The notes: generated by a model not told the origin, from the sequence alone. Shown: positions 8,642-19,118, numbered from the stretch's first letter. The stretch is 64,000 nt of DNA from Pseudoxanthomonas winnipegensis (GCF_004283755.1 NZ_SHMH01000007.1:1-64000); one strand, 5' to 3'. Numbers and translations: made by a program.

Positions 8642-10441
8642 ATGTCGACCCCCATCGAAGACTACGCCATGCTCGGCAACTGCCGCAGCGCCGCCCTGGT
8701 GACCCGCGCCGGCTCGATCGACTGGCTCTGTCTGCCGCGGTTCGACTCCGACGCCGTCTTCGCCGCCCTGCTCGGCACGCCCGAGCACGGCCGCTGGCTG
8801 CTCTGCCCGGCCGACGAGACCGCCCGCATCAAGCGCAGCTATCGCGACGGCAGCCTGGTGCTGGACACGATCTTCGAGACCGACAGCGGGCAGGTGCTGG
8901 TCACCGACTTCATGGTCGCCAGCCATAACGGCGAGGTGCACAACCATCTGGTGCGCCGGATCGAGGCGCTGCGCGGGAAGGTGCCGATGCGCACCGAGCT
9001 GGTGATGCGCTTCGGCTATGGCCTGATCGTGCCGTGGGTGACCCAGCAGGACGACGGCCTGCGCGCGGTCGCCGGCCCCGACCAGCTGCTGCTGCGCACG
9101 CCGCTGACCATTGACAGCCACGACATGGTCTCCACGGCCGAGTTCACGCTCGAGCCAAGCCAGAGCACGTGGTTCGTGCTCAGCCACGGCGCCTCGCATC
9201 TGGAGCAGCCGCCGGCGCTGGAGGTGGAAGAGGCGCTGCAGACCACGCTGCGCTTCTGGGAGGACTGGTCCTCGCGCTGCGCCGATGCCGGGCCCTGGAG
9301 CGCGCAGGTCAAGCGCTCGCTGGTCGTGCTCAAGGGCCTGAGCTATCTGCCCACCGGCGCCATCGTCGCCGCACCGACCGCCTCGCTGCCCGAGTCTCTG
9401 GGCGGCGAGCGCAACTGGGACTATCGCTACTGCTGGCTGCGCGACAGCAGCTTCACCCTGCTGGCGCTGACCAACGCCGGCTATCGCGAGGAGGCCGCGG
9501 CCTTCCGCGACTGGGTCAAGCGCGCGGTGGCCGGCACCCCGGGCCAGCTGCAGGCGCTGTACGGCGTGGGCGGCGAGCGGCGCCTGCCCGAGTGGGTGGC
9601 CGACTGGCTGCCCGGCTATGGCGATTCGCGCCCGGTCAACCTGGGCAACGCGGCGGCCAAGCAGTTCCAGCTGGACGTCTATGGCGAGCTGATCGGCATG
9701 CTCGAGGCCGCGCGCCTGCGCGGCATGGAATCGGGCGAGTCCGGCATCGAGCTGGAGCGCGCCTTCCTGATCGAGCTGGAACAGCGCTGGCACGACCCGG
9801 ACGAGGGCATCTGGGAGGTGCGCTCGGGCCGGCGCCACTTCACCCACTCCAAGCTGATGGCCTGGCGCGCCTTCGACCTGGCCGCGCAGAACGCGGCCAG
9901 CTACTGCGAGGAAGATCGCGCCCGCTGGCGCGAACAGGCCACGCAGGTCCATGCCGACATCCTGGCCAACGCCCTGCATCCGGATGGCTACTTCGTGCAG
10001 AGCTACGGCGGCGAGGCGCTGGACGCGGCGCTGCTGCTGATGCCGCTGACCGGCTTCCTGCCGCCGGACGATCCGCGGCTGGTGGCCACGGTCGAGGCGA
10101 TCCGCGACCGCCTCACCGTCGACGGCCTGGTCCAGCGCTACGCCACCGAGCAAGCCGGCGACGGCCTGCCCGACGGCGAAGGCACCTTCCTGGCCTGCAG
10201 CTTCTGGCTGGTCGAGGCGCTGGCGATCATCGGCCACACCGACCAGGCGCTCGAGCGTTACACCGCCTTGCTCGCGCTGTGCAACGACGTGGGCCTGCTG
10301 GCCGAGGAATACGACCCGCGCGGCCGGCGCATGCTCGGCAACTTCCCGCAGGGCTATTCGCACGTGGCCCTGGTCAACGCCGCCTACCGCCTCAACAACC
10401 TCCACGATATCCAGCGCACCAGCACGGAGATCCACGCATGA
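8642..10441 (+). CDS. Glycoside hydrolase family 15 protein (glucoamylase/trehalase-like)
   Basis: A 599-residue intracellular protein (no signal peptide). The N-terminal trehalase/GH15 module begins MSTPIEDYAMLGNCRSAALV. The (alpha/alpha)6 catalytic domain carries GGERNWDYRYCWLRDSS (residues 254-270), QFQLDVYGE (catalytic-acid region, E349) and LAEEYDPRGRRMLGNFPQ (catalytic-base region, about 553-570). Family members hydrolyse alpha-glucosides such as trehalose or maltodextrins; substrate cannot be told here. I start it at 8642 because homology begins there; the open frame extends 53 codons further without homology. Its stop overlaps the zwf start (ATGA), so released glucose would feed straight to glucose-6-phosphate oxidation. 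Confidence 0.92.
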   Translation: MSTPIEDYAMLGNCRSAALVTRAGSIDWLCLPRFDSDAVFAALLGTPEHGRWLLCPADETARIKRSYRDGSLVLDTIFETDSGQVLVTDFMVASHNGEVHNHLVRRIEALRGKVPMRTELVMRFGYGLIVPWVTQQDDGLRAVAGPDQLLLRTPLTIDSHDMVSTAEFTLEPSQSTWFVLSHGASHLEQPPALEVEEALQTTLRFWEDWSSRCADAGPWSAQVKRSLVVLKGLSYLPTGAIVAAPTASLPESLGGERNWDYRYCWLRDSSFTLLALTNAGYREEAAAFRDWVKRAVAGTPGQLQALYGVGGERRLPEWVADWLPGYGDSRPVNLGNAAAKQFQLDVYGELIGMLEAARLRGMESGESGIELERAFLIELEQRWHDPDEGIWEVRSGRRHFTHSKLMAWRAFDLAAQNAASYCEEDRARWREQATQVHADILANALHPDGYFVQSYGGEALDAALLLMPLTGFLPPDDPRLVATVEAIRDRLTVDGLVQRYATEQAGDGLPDGEGTFLACSFWLVEALAIIGHTDQALERYTALLALCNDVGLLAEEYDPRGRRMLGNFPQGYSHVALVNAAYRLNNLHDIQRTSTEIHA

Positions 10442-12177
10442 GCGACACCACCTCTCCCGGCGTCACCGCCGAAGCCCTGGCCCCGCCCTGCATCCTGGTG
10501 CTGTTCGGCGCCCGCGGCGACCTGGCCCAGCGCCTGGTGCTGCCGGCGCTGTACAACCTCAAGCGCGCCGGCCAGCTGGACGAGCGCTTCGCCATCCTCG
10601 GCTTCGACCACGGCGATGTCAGCGAGGCGGCGTGGCGCCGCAAGATCGGCGATGCGCTGCGTGCGCAGGCGGCCTCGCGCGGCGGCGAGTTCCAGGCCGA
10701 GAGCATCGATGAGGACACCTGGCGCTGGCTCTCAAAGCGCATGTTCTACCAGCGCGGCGATTTCACCTCGGCCGAGGACTACCGCCTGCTGGGCAAGCGC
10801 CTGGAGGAGATCGACCCCAAGCACAATACGCAGGGCAATGTGCTGTTCTACCTGGCCACCGCGCCGCGCTTCTTCGGAACGGCGGTGACCGAGCTGGGCC
10901 GCGCCGGGCTGGTCAAGCAGACCGAGGGCGGCCCGTGGCGCCGGGTGATCGTCGAAAAGCCCTTCGGCCATGATCTGGAAAGCGCGCGCGCGCTCAATGC
11001 GCAGATCGCCGACGTGCTCGAGGAGGACCAGGTCTTCCGCATCGATCACTTCCTGGGCAAGGAGACGGTGCAGAACATCCAGGCCTTCCGCTTCGCCAAC
11101 GGCCTGTTTGAGCCGGTCTGGAACCGCGACCGCATCGACCACGTGCAGATCACCGCGGCCGAGACCATCGGCGTGGAAGGCCGCGGCAGCTTCTACGAGC
11201 CCACCGGCGCGCTGCGCGACATGGTGCCCAACCACCTGTTCCAGCTGCTGGCGATGGTGGCGATGGAGCCGCCTTCGGATTTCACGCCCAAGGCGATGTT
11301 GCGCCGACGTTCGGAGGTCATCGAGGCCGTGCGCCCGCTGGCACCGGAGGACGTGGTGCGCGGCCAGTACGCCGCCGGCAGCGTCAACGGCAGCAACGTG
11401 CCGGGCTACCGCGAGGAGGACACCACTTCGGACACCTCCGAGACCGAGACCTATGTGGCGATGAAGCTGGCCATCGACACCTGGCGCTGGGCCGGCGTGC
11501 CGTTCTACCTGCGCACCGGCAAGCGCCTGCGCACGCGCACCACCGAGGTGGCGATCCGCTTCAAGCCCGCGCCGCTGGCGCCATTCCGGCATACGGCCGT
11601 CGGCGGCTATGGCCCTGACTGGCTGGTCCTGCATATCCAGCCGGACGAAGGCATCTCGCTGCAGTTCGACGTCAAGCGGCCGGGCTATCCGGTGGCGCTG
11701 GCGCCGGTGCGGATGGACTTCCGCTATCGCGACTGGTTCCCGCAGCAGAACACCGTGGGCTACGAGCGCCTGCTGCACGACTGCATGCGCGGCGAGGCGG
11801 CGTTGTTCCAGGACGCGACGATGGTCGATGCGGCCTGGCGCATCGTGCAGCCCGTGCTGGACGCCTGGGCCCGGCAGCCGGCGACCGAATTCCCCAACTA
11901 CGTCGCCGGCAGCGAGGGGCCGACCGCCGCCGATGCGCTGCTGGCGCTGGACGGCGGACGCACCTGGCGCGCGCTAACGCCCGGGCGCACGCGCCCGCCG
12001 CAGCGGGCCCGCACGCAGGCCCCGGACAAGCCCGCAGGCAAGGTTGGCAAGGCCGCTTCCGCGCCAGCGGCAAAAAGCGCCAAGCCGGCGGTGAAGAAGG
12101 CGCCGGCGAAACCCGCCGGACGCAAAGCCGTGAAGAAGACGGTCAAGCCGGCCGCGAAACGCGCGCCACGTCGTTGA
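10438..12177 (+). CDS. zwf: Glucose-6-phosphate 1-dehydrogenase with a long basic C-terminal tail
   Basis: A 579-residue enzyme oxidising glucose 6-phosphate to 6-phosphogluconolactone with NAD(P)+, entry to the Entner-Doudoroff and pentose phosphate pathways. The Rossmann motif is GARGDLAQR (residues 24-32), the active-site signature RIDHFLGKETVQN is near residue 200, and FYEPTGALRDMVPNHLFQLL is also clear. The conserved core ends at GGRTWRAL (about residue 513). It is followed by a 66-residue tail with about 21 Lys/Arg and repeated Ala, Pro and Lys, resembling histone H1-like tails and not usual for this family. It overlaps the GH15 gene by four bases. Gluconokinase follows. Confidence 0.96.
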   Translation: MSDTTSPGVTAEALAPPCILVLFGARGDLAQRLVLPALYNLKRAGQLDERFAILGFDHGDVSEAAWRRKIGDALRAQAASRGGEFQAESIDEDTWRWLSKRMFYQRGDFTSAEDYRLLGKRLEEIDPKHNTQGNVLFYLATAPRFFGTAVTELGRAGLVKQTEGGPWRRVIVEKPFGHDLESARALNAQIADVLEEDQVFRIDHFLGKETVQNIQAFRFANGLFEPVWNRDRIDHVQITAAETIGVEGRGSFYEPTGALRDMVPNHLFQLLAMVAMEPPSDFTPKAMLRRRSEVIEAVRPLAPEDVVRGQYAAGSVNGSNVPGYREEDTTSDTSETETYVAMKLAIDTWRWAGVPFYLRTGKRLRTRTTEVAIRFKPAPLAPFRHTAVGGYGPDWLVLHIQPDEGISLQFDVKRPGYPVALAPVRMDFRYRDWFPQQNTVGYERLLHDCMRGEAALFQDATMVDAAWRIVQPVLDAWARQPATEFPNYVAGSEGPTAADALLALDGGRTWRALTPGRTRPPQRARTQAPDKPAGKVGKAASAPAAKSAKPAVKKAPAKPAGRKAVKKTVKPAAKRAPRR

Positions 12178-12183
12178 AGCACG

Positions 12184-12296
12184 CGTGAGTGGAAAGGCGT
12201 GGGGAATGAGCGAAAGCCAGCGCATCGAGTGAATCAAGCGACACCTGCTGTTCGCAGTCGCGTCTGGTCACTCCTCTCCGCTCACTCCTCGCATGA
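12184..12296. repeat. Long imperfect palindrome between zwf and gntK (GAGTG ... CACTC type)
   Basis: The left half is purine-rich with GTGAGTGG, GAATGAGCG and GAGTGAATC. The right half mirrors it with GGTCACTCCTC and GCTCACTCCTCGC. It fills almost the whole zwf-gntK spacer and reaches the gntK start. Related elements sit at 28175-28262, 35449-35530 and 36309-36412, also exactly between genes. Confidence 0.6.
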
Positions 12297-12820
12297 ACTC
12301 CACCGCCATGCCCCTCCCCAAGACCCTCATCGTAATGGGCGTGTCCGCCTCCGGTAAGACCACCGTGTCCAGGCTGCTCGGCCTGGCGCTGGACTACCGC
12401 GTGCTCGACGCCGACGACCTGCATCCGCAGGCCAATATCGACAAGATGCGCCAGGGCATCGCGCTCACCGATGACGACCGCGCGCCCTGGCTGCGCAGCG
12501 TCGCCGCCTGGATCGCCGAACAGCGGGCGCAGGGCGTGGGCGTGGTGGTGGCCTGCTCGGCCCTCAAGCGCGCCTATCGCGACGTGCTGCGCGACGGCGA
12601 CGCGCAGGCGGTGTTCGTCTGGCTGGACGTGGCGCGTCAGCAGCTCGACCAGCGCATCGCCCAGCGGCCTGGGCACTTCATGCCCGCCAGCCTGCTCGGC
12701 AGCCAGCTCGACACGCTTGAGCCCCCTGCCGCGGACGAGCGCGCGGTGCACGTGGTGCCGGACGCCGTGGTCGAGCACACCGTGGACGACGTGCTCGCCA
12801 AGCTGAAAGCGCTGCACTAA
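12293..12820 (+). CDS. gntK: Gluconokinase
   Basis: A 175-residue P-loop kinase that phosphorylates gluconate to 6-phosphogluconate. Walker A is GVSASGKTT (residues 16-24). LDADDLHPQANIDKM, LTDDDRAPWL, CSALKRAYRDVLR and RPGHFMPASLLGSQ are the family's substrate and nucleotide motifs. An internal ATG at codon 6 is an alternative start. It lies downstream of zwf, separated by a palindromic repeat, so both feed 6-phosphogluconate. Length is normal. Confidence 0.95.
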   Translation: MNSTAMPLPKTLIVMGVSASGKTTVSRLLGLALDYRVLDADDLHPQANIDKMRQGIALTDDDRAPWLRSVAAWIAEQRAQGVGVVVACSALKRAYRDVLRDGDAQAVFVWLDVARQQLDQRIAQRPGHFMPASLLGSQLDTLEPPAADERAVHVVPDAVVEHTVDDVLAKLKALH

Positions 12821-12841
12821 CCGCCGCGAACAAAGCCTCAA

Positions 12842-13242
12842 CCGTCGTTCCCGCGAAAGCGGGAACCCATGGACGTTGCGCGACCTGGACGAAAGTCCCT
12901 GGATCCGCGCGTTCGCGGGGATGATGACTGTTAGGTTCACAGCGAACCTGCGCACGAATCTCCCTACCGTCGTTCCCGCGAAAGCGGGAACCCATGGACA
13001 TTGCGCAAACTGGACGAAAGTCCTTGGATCCCCGCGTTCGCGGGGATGACGACTGTTGGGTTCGAAACGCGAGCCCGCGCGGGAATCTCCCTATCGTCGT
13101 TCCGGCGGAAGCGGGAACCCATGGACGTTGCGCGACCTGGACGGAAGTCCCTGGATCCCCGCGTTCGCGGGGATGACGACTGCTAGGTTCCCAGCGCGAG
13201 CCCGCGCGCGAATCTCCCTACCGTCGTTCCCGCGAAAGCGGG
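12842..13242. repeat. Tandem array of about 3.2 copies of a 126-base paired-hairpin repeat
   Basis: Copies begin at about 12842, 12967, 13094 and 13221 (the last is partial), giving periods of 125-127 bases. Each copy has a first hairpin, GTTCCCGCG-AA(A)-GCGGGAAC, then CCATGGACGTTGCGCGACCTGG, then a second hairpin, CCCCGCGTTCGCGGGGATGA, then a 35-base spacer. Single or half copies occur at 6277, 21933 (degenerate) and 58832 (inverted). The array fills the roughly 500-base gap between gntK and folP (12821-13322); I see no gene in it. It is not a CRISPR: the spacers are repeated too. Confidence 0.85.
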
Positions 13243-13322
13243 AACCCAGCGACTTTCAAGCGACGCACGAGGCCGGTCACCGCTTCCCGGGAAACCAAAG
13301 TCCCCTCGCCCGCCCTGACCAC

Positions 13323-14222
13323 TCAATCCTCGGGCCAGCGAATCTCCGGCTTCTTCGGCGCGTCCTGACGCACCGCCGGCACCGCGTCCACGGCCGCCCA
13401 CACCTTGAGCGCATCCACCGTGGCGGCCACGTCGTGCACGCGCACCAGCATCGCGCCGCGCTGCACGGCGATCAGGTGCGCGGCCACCGAACCCGCCGCG
13501 CGCTGCGCCGGCGTCTCGCGCCCGGTCAGCTCGCCGATGCTGCGCTTGCGCGACATGCCGGCCAGCACCGGCACGCCCAGTTCGGTGAAGCGCTGCAGCT
13601 GCGCCAGCAGCGCGAGATTGTGCGCGGTGGTCTTGCCGAAGCCGAAGCCGGGATCGACGATCAGCTGGCGCCGGTCGATGCCGCTCATCTCGGCGGCGAA
13701 GATGCGCTCGGCCAGGAAGCGATGCACCTGCCCGACCACATCGTCGTACTCCGGCGCCTCCTGCATCGACTGCGGCTCGCCCAGCATGTGCATCAGCACG
13801 ACCGGCACGCGCAGCTGCGCGGCGGCCTCGAGCGCACCGTCGGCACGCAGCGCACGGATGTCGTTGATCATGCCCGCGCCGGCGGCCACCGCCGCGCGCA
13901 TCACCTCGGGCTTGAAGGTGTCGATGCTGATCGGCAGCGTGGTCCGCTCGACCAGCGCCTCGATCACCGGCACCACGCGACGCAGCTCCTCCTCCACCGG
14001 CACGGCCTGCGCGCCGGGGCGCGTGGATTCGCCGCCGATGTCCAGGATGTCCGCGCCCTCCTCGGCCAGCTTCAGGCCGTGGGCCACCGCCGCCTCCAGC
14101 GTGTCGTGCGCGCCGCCGTCGGAAAACGAATCCGGCGTGACGTTGACGATGCCCATCACCCGTGGCCGGTCCAGGCGCAGCACGCGGCCGTTGCAGTCCA
14201 GCTGAGGCGAGGTGTCGAACAT
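13323..14222 (-). CDS. folP: Dihydropteroate synthase
   Basis: A 299-residue TIM-barrel enzyme condensing p-aminobenzoate with hydroxymethyl-dihydropterin diphosphate in folate synthesis, the target of sulfonamides. Signatures are MGIVNVTPDSFSDGG (residues 23-37), DIGGESTRPGA, ISIDTFKPEVMRAA, GAGMINDI, VDPGFGFGKT and GMSRKRSIG. The C-terminus has about 20 extra residues. It lies downstream of ftsH on the same strand, as in many proteobacteria, with a small glycine-zipper gene between. Confidence 0.96.
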   Translation of the reverse strand: MFDTSPQLDCNGRVLRLDRPRVMGIVNVTPDSFSDGGAHDTLEAAVAHGLKLAEEGADILDIGGESTRPGAQAVPVEEELRRVVPVIEALVERTTLPISIDTFKPEVMRAAVAAGAGMINDIRALRADGALEAAAQLRVPVVLMHMLGEPQSMQEAPEYDDVVGQVHRFLAERIFAAEMSGIDRRQLIVDPGFGFGKTTAHNLALLAQLQRFTELGVPVLAGMSRKRSIGELTGRETPAQRAAGSVAAHLIAVQRGAMLVRVHDVAATVDALKVWAAVDAVPAVRQDAPKKPEIRWPED

Positions 14223-14264
14223 GGGCGCGCTCCGGCGAGTCTGGGCGAGCGCGCATGATACGCG

Positions 14265-14450
14265 TCAGCCGCCGCGACGCTTCTTCTTCTGGCTGCTCAT
14301 GAATACGCCCAGCACCGCGCCCAGGCCGATGCCGATCGCCAGGCCCACGCCGAGGTCGTGCATGGCCAGGCCGAAGCCCGCGCCCAGCGCCACGCCCAGC
14401 GCGATGCCCACGCCCAGGCTCCATCCACTGCTGTCGAAGATCGTGCGCAC
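14265..14450 (-). CDS. Small glycine-zipper membrane protein
   Basis: A 61-residue reading frame beginning with GTG at 14450, preceded by GAGGGGC. It reads RTIFDSSGWSLGVGIALGVA, then continuing small-residue repeats, and ends in SSQKKKRRGG. Two hydrophobic segments made of Gly, Ala, Leu and Val in GxxxG-like spacing suggest a membrane hairpin with a positive C-terminal end. It sits between ftsH and folP behind a terminator. Function unknown. The start and coding status rest on composition and the ribosome-binding site only. Confidence 0.55.
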   Translation of the reverse strand: MRTIFDSSGWSLGVGIALGVALGAGFGLAMHDLGVGLAIGIGLGAVLGVFMSSQKKKRRGG

Positions 14451-14484
14451 GCGCCCCTCGTGATCGGTCGGTGGTGACAAAGCA

Positions 14485-14510
14485 AAAGGCCGGGACTGAT
14501 CCCGGCCTTT
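14485..14510 (-). terminator. Terminator after ftsH
   Basis: AAAGGCCGGGA and TCCCGGCCTTT form an 11-base perfect stem with loop CTGA, followed on the minus strand by TTTGC. It lies 23 bases past the ftsH stop and before the glycine-zipper gene, so it could work in both directions. Confidence 0.75.
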
Positions 14511-14532
14511 CGATGACCTCTGCGCCAGGCCC

Positions 14533-16476
<1,944 letters not shown>

Positions 16477-16542
16477 GGCCTTGGGTGGTCCTCTGGCACT
16501 ACACGTTAAAGCGAAATTGTCTGACCGGCCCGCTCGTCCGGT

Positions 16543-17175
16543 TCACTTGGGCTGGGCGCGCTTGCCCTGCCCCAGTGCGTACACCTCCGGCGACCGCTTG
16601 CGCGAGGCGTCCGGCTTGCGGATGACGACCTTGTCATACCGCTTGCGCAGGTCGCGGATGTAATCGTCGAAGCCCACGCCCTGGAACAGCTTGATCAGGA
16701 AAGCCCCGCCGGTGCGCAGATGGTGGTCGGCGAAATCCATCGCCAGTTCCGCCAGATGCATCGCCCGCGGCTGGTCCACCGCATCCACACCGCTCTTATT
16801 GGGGGCCATGTCGGAAAGCACAAGGTCGACCTGCGCCCCGCCCAGCATGGCTTCCAGCTGGGATAACACGGCCTGCTCCCTGAAGTCCCCGTGAAGGAAC
16901 TCCACCCCCGCCAGGGAGGGCATGTCCAGGATATCCATCGCCACGACCCGGCCGTTGTCGCCCATGGCCTGGCGCACGTACTGCGACCAGCCGCCGGGCG
17001 CGGCGCCCAGGTCGACCACGGTCATGCCGGGCTTGAGCAGCCGGTCGCGTTCGATCAGCTCCTCCAGCTTGTAGGCGGCGCGGGAACGCAGCCCCTCGGC
17101 CTGCGCCTTTTTGACGTAGGGGTCGGAGAAGTGTTCCTTGAGCCAGCGCTGGCTGCTTTGACTGCGTTTGGCCAT
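16543..17175 (-). CDS. rlmE: 23S rRNA 2'-O-ribose U2552 methyltransferase
   Basis: A 210-residue AdoMet-dependent enzyme (RrmJ/FtsJ) that methylates U2552 in the A-loop late in 50S assembly. Landmarks are [21 protein letters not shown], the AdoMet-binding [34 protein letters not shown] and [11 protein letters not shown]. The start is placed at 17175 (MAKRSQSS), where homology begins. It is transcribed away from yhbY, another ribosome-assembly gene, over about 100 bases, a widely conserved divergent pair. Confidence 0.96.
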   Translation of the reverse strand: MAKRSQSSQRWLKEHFSDPYVKKAQAEGLRSRAAYKLEELIERDRLLKPGMTVVDLGAAPGGWSQYVRQAMGDNGRVVAMDILDMPSLAGVEFLHGDFREQAVLSQLEAMLGGAQVDLVLSDMAPNKSGVDAVDQPRAMHLAELAMDFADHHLRTGGAFLIKLFQGVGFDDYIRDLRKRYDKVVIRKPDASRKRSPEVYALGQGKRAQPK

Positions 17176-17275
17176 GGGGACGGCGGTTTGCGCGGCGCGC
17201 ACGCCCGCGTGATCGGGATGGAAAACAGGGGGCCATGATACGCTGATCGCCCTCCACCACCCCCAAGTGCCTTGC

Positions 17276-17581
17276 ATGTCCGTTGTCCTGACCGCCGCCC
17301 AGAACCGTTTCCTGCGCGGGCAGGCGCATGGGCTGAAGGCCTTGCTGCAGACCGGCGGAAAGGGGCTGACCGAGGCGTTCTACGCCGAGCTGGACGAGGT
17401 GCTCGAGCGCCACGAGCTGGTCAAGGTGAAGATCGCCGCTGCGGACCGCGAGGTGCGCGACGCGATGATCGACAGCGTCGTCCAGCGCACCGGCGCCGCC
17501 CTGGTCCAGCGCATCGGCCACGTGGCCGTGCTGTACCGCCCCAGCCGCGACAAGCGCACGATCGTCCTGCCGCGGGCCTGA
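17276..17581 (+). CDS. yhbY: CRM-domain ribosome-assembly RNA-binding protein YhbY
   Basis: A 101-residue single CRM domain protein: [20 protein letters not shown], an acidic helix [23 protein letters not shown], and the C-terminal [17 protein letters not shown]. It associates with pre-50S particles in the family. ATG at 17276 is preferred over an in-frame GTG at 17267. Divergent from rlmE. Confidence 0.93.
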   Translation: MSVVLTAAQNRFLRGQAHGLKALLQTGGKGLTEAFYAELDEVLERHELVKVKIAAADREVRDAMIDSVVQRTGAALVQRIGHVAVLYRPSRDKRTIVLPRA

Positions 17582-17642
17582 AGTCCCCCTTTCGGCGCGC
17601 CGTTCCCCGCCGGTCCCGCGCCCAGCCCAGACGGGAGCCGCC

Positions 17643-18017
17643 ATGCAACTGAGCCACGAACGTCCCGATTACGCCTACAGCCTGCGCGCGGCCGACGGCG
17701 CCAGCGCCACGGTCAACGACCAGGTGCTGCGGGCCAGCTTCATCCTCACCCCGGACTCCCTGCAGACCGACTGGCCGGTGGCCGACGCCGCCGCGCTGGA
17801 GGTGGCCGCGCTGCAGCCGCTGCTGGCGCTGAACCCGGAGATCGTCCTGCTGGGCACCGGCGGCCGGCAGATCTTCCCCTCGGCCGAGGTCATGGCCACG
17901 TGCCTGACCCGCGGCATCGGCCTGGAAGTCATGGCCAACGCCGCCGCGGCGCGCACCTACCACATCCTGGCCGGCGAAGGCCGGCGCGTGGCGGCCGGGT
18001 TCATCCTCGGCGGTTGA
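17643..18017 (+). CDS. Mth938/AAMDC-domain protein (DUF498 family)
   Basis: A 124-residue protein with the compact Mth938 fold: FILTPDSLQTDWPV, the central PEIVLLGTGGRQIFPS, then a GIGLEVMANAAAARTYHIL segment and RRVAAGFIL. Family members are small cytosolic proteins of unsettled function; some sit near respiratory-complex assembly factors. It follows yhbY by 61 bases in the same direction and ends before a terminator-like hairpin at 18044-18064. Confidence 0.88.
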   Translation: MQLSHERPDYAYSLRAADGASATVNDQVLRASFILTPDSLQTDWPVADAAALEVAALQPLLALNPEIVLLGTGGRQIFPSAEVMATCLTRGIGLEVMANAAAARTYHILAGEGRRVAAGFILGG

Positions 18018-18043
18018 GGCGCGCTCCCGTGGCGGACACGAAG

Positions 18044-18064
18044 AAGGCCGACAATGCCGGCCTT
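18044..18064 (+). terminator. Terminator after the Mth938-like gene
   Basis: AAGGCCG ... CGGCCTT with a seven-base loop, followed by TTGCTTTTGG, 26 bases past the stop. Seven-base stem with a T-rich tail; a reasonable rho-independent terminator. Confidence 0.6.
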
Positions 18065-18145
18065 TGCTTTTGGCCGTCCGACGCAGTGTGGAGCCGGAGC
18101 GCGGACGTCGCCGACCACGCGCGGCCCGACCGCGCGCGGCCGCCT

Positions 18146-18218
18146 GTAGAGCGGAGCTTGCTCCGCTGAGGCCTTCCCACGAACCGAACGAAGAGCAGCG
18201 GAGCAAGCTCCGCTCTAC
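18146..18218. repeat. Inverted pair of GTAG-type REP hairpins
   Basis: GTAG followed by AGCGGAGC-TT-GCTCCGCT (18146-18167) and, 29 bases on, the mirror copy AGCGGAGC-AA-GCTCCGCT-CTAC (18197-18218). A GTAG tetranucleotide 5' of a hairpin is the hallmark of REP elements mobilised by RAYT (TnpA-REP) proteins. It lies between the convergent Mth938-like gene and nlpD. The remaining spacer (18065-18305) shows nothing else. Confidence 0.85.
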
Positions 18219-18305
18219 AGGCAGGTCGCGAGGTTTTGAGGAGACAGGCCGGCACAGAGCCTCACCGGCAAAGAGTCTCAACTGCCCCGGTGTGGTCCCG
18301 CGCGA

Positions 18306-19118
18306 TTACTTGGGCGGCAGATAACCCAGCGGGTCGACCGGCTTGCCGTTGTAGCGGATCTCGAAGTGCAGCATGTCGCGCGAGGCGCCGCTGCGGCCCA
18401 TTTCGGCGATCTGCTGGCCGGACTTCACCCGCTGCCCCTCGTTGACCAGGCGCTTGCGGTTGTGGCCGTAGGCCGACAGCCAGGCCTCGGAGTGCTTGAC
18501 GATGATCAGCTCGCCGTACCCGACCAGGCCAGCGCCGGAGTACACCACCACGCCATCGGCGGTGGCCCGCACCGCATCGCCCGCGTTGCCGGCGATGTCC
18601 ACGCCCTGGTTGGAGGCATCGCCGGGCACGAAGCGCCCGACGATCTGGCCGTCGGCCGGCCAGCGCCAGGCGATATCGCTCTTGACCGGCGGCGGCGCGG
18701 CGACCGGCGTCGGCGTGGCACCGGCGGGCGCGGACGTGGCGGGACGGCCGGTGGCCACCGTGGTGCCCGGACGCGCGCCGTTGGAGGGGAACAGCCGCAG
18801 CGACTGGCCCGGATAGATGGTGTAAGGCGCGGACAGGCCGTTCCACGCGGCCAGATCGGCCGGCGCGATGCCGTTGTCGGTGGCGATGCGGTACAGCGTC
18901 TGGCCGCGCTGCACGTTGACGCTCTTGCCGTACTGCGGCTTGGAGACGACCGCGCGCGGCGCGCTGGTCCCGCCGCCGACGCCAGGGCGCGAAGCAGGGC
19001 CGGAGGTGCGGGTGACGGTGCTGCTGCACGCGGCCAGCGCCAGCGCCGTGCCCATCAGCAGCGCCAGTGGCGCCACGCGTCGTGTCGGGCCAAGCCCCAG
19101 GTCCATGCCGAATCTCAT
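18306..19118 (-). CDS. nlpD: NlpD-like lipoprotein with LysM and degenerate LytM (M23) domain
   Basis: A 270-residue outer-membrane lipoprotein that in the family activates cell-wall amidases at division. The lipobox is LALAAC with Cys31. A LysM domain (VNVQRGQTLYRIATDNGIAP ... IYPGQSLRL, about 65-115) binds peptidoglycan. A Pro/Ala/Thr linker precedes the LytM domain (IVGRFVPGDASNQGVDIAG ... AYGHN ... MLHFEIRYNGKPVDPLGYLP). The zinc ligands are missing: N replaces H in the H-x(3)-D position (NQGVD) and M replaces the first H of HLH (MLHFE), as in E. coli NlpD, so it should be an activator and not a protease. Start overlaps the yqaA stop (ATGA). Confidence 0.9.
   Translation of the reverse strand: MRFGMDLGLGPTRRVAPLALLMGTALALAACSSTVTRTSGPASRPGVGGGTSAPRAVVSKPQYGKSVNVQRGQTLYRIATDNGIAPADLAAWNGLSAPYTIYPGQSLRLFPSNGARPGTTVATGRPATSAPAGATPTPVAAPPPVKSDIAWRWPADGQIVGRFVPGDASNQGVDIAGNAGDAVRATADGVVVYSGAGLVGYGELIIVKHSEAWLSAYGHNRKRLVNEGQRVKSGQQIAEMGRSGASRDMLHFEIRYNGKPVDPLGYLPPK

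Noticed and set aside
9169-10437. In-frame upstream extension of zwf through the GH15 gene
   Set aside because: Open only because of GC bias; homology to G6PDH begins at 10438, where the ATG overlaps the GH15 stop.
12842-13242. Possible CRISPR array
   Set aside because: The spacers between hairpins are themselves repeated at the same 126-base period, and there are no cas genes.
18306-19118. Active zinc endopeptidase of the M23 family
   Set aside because: Two metal-ligand positions are replaced (N for H, M for H), so an amidase activator of the NlpD type is the better reading.
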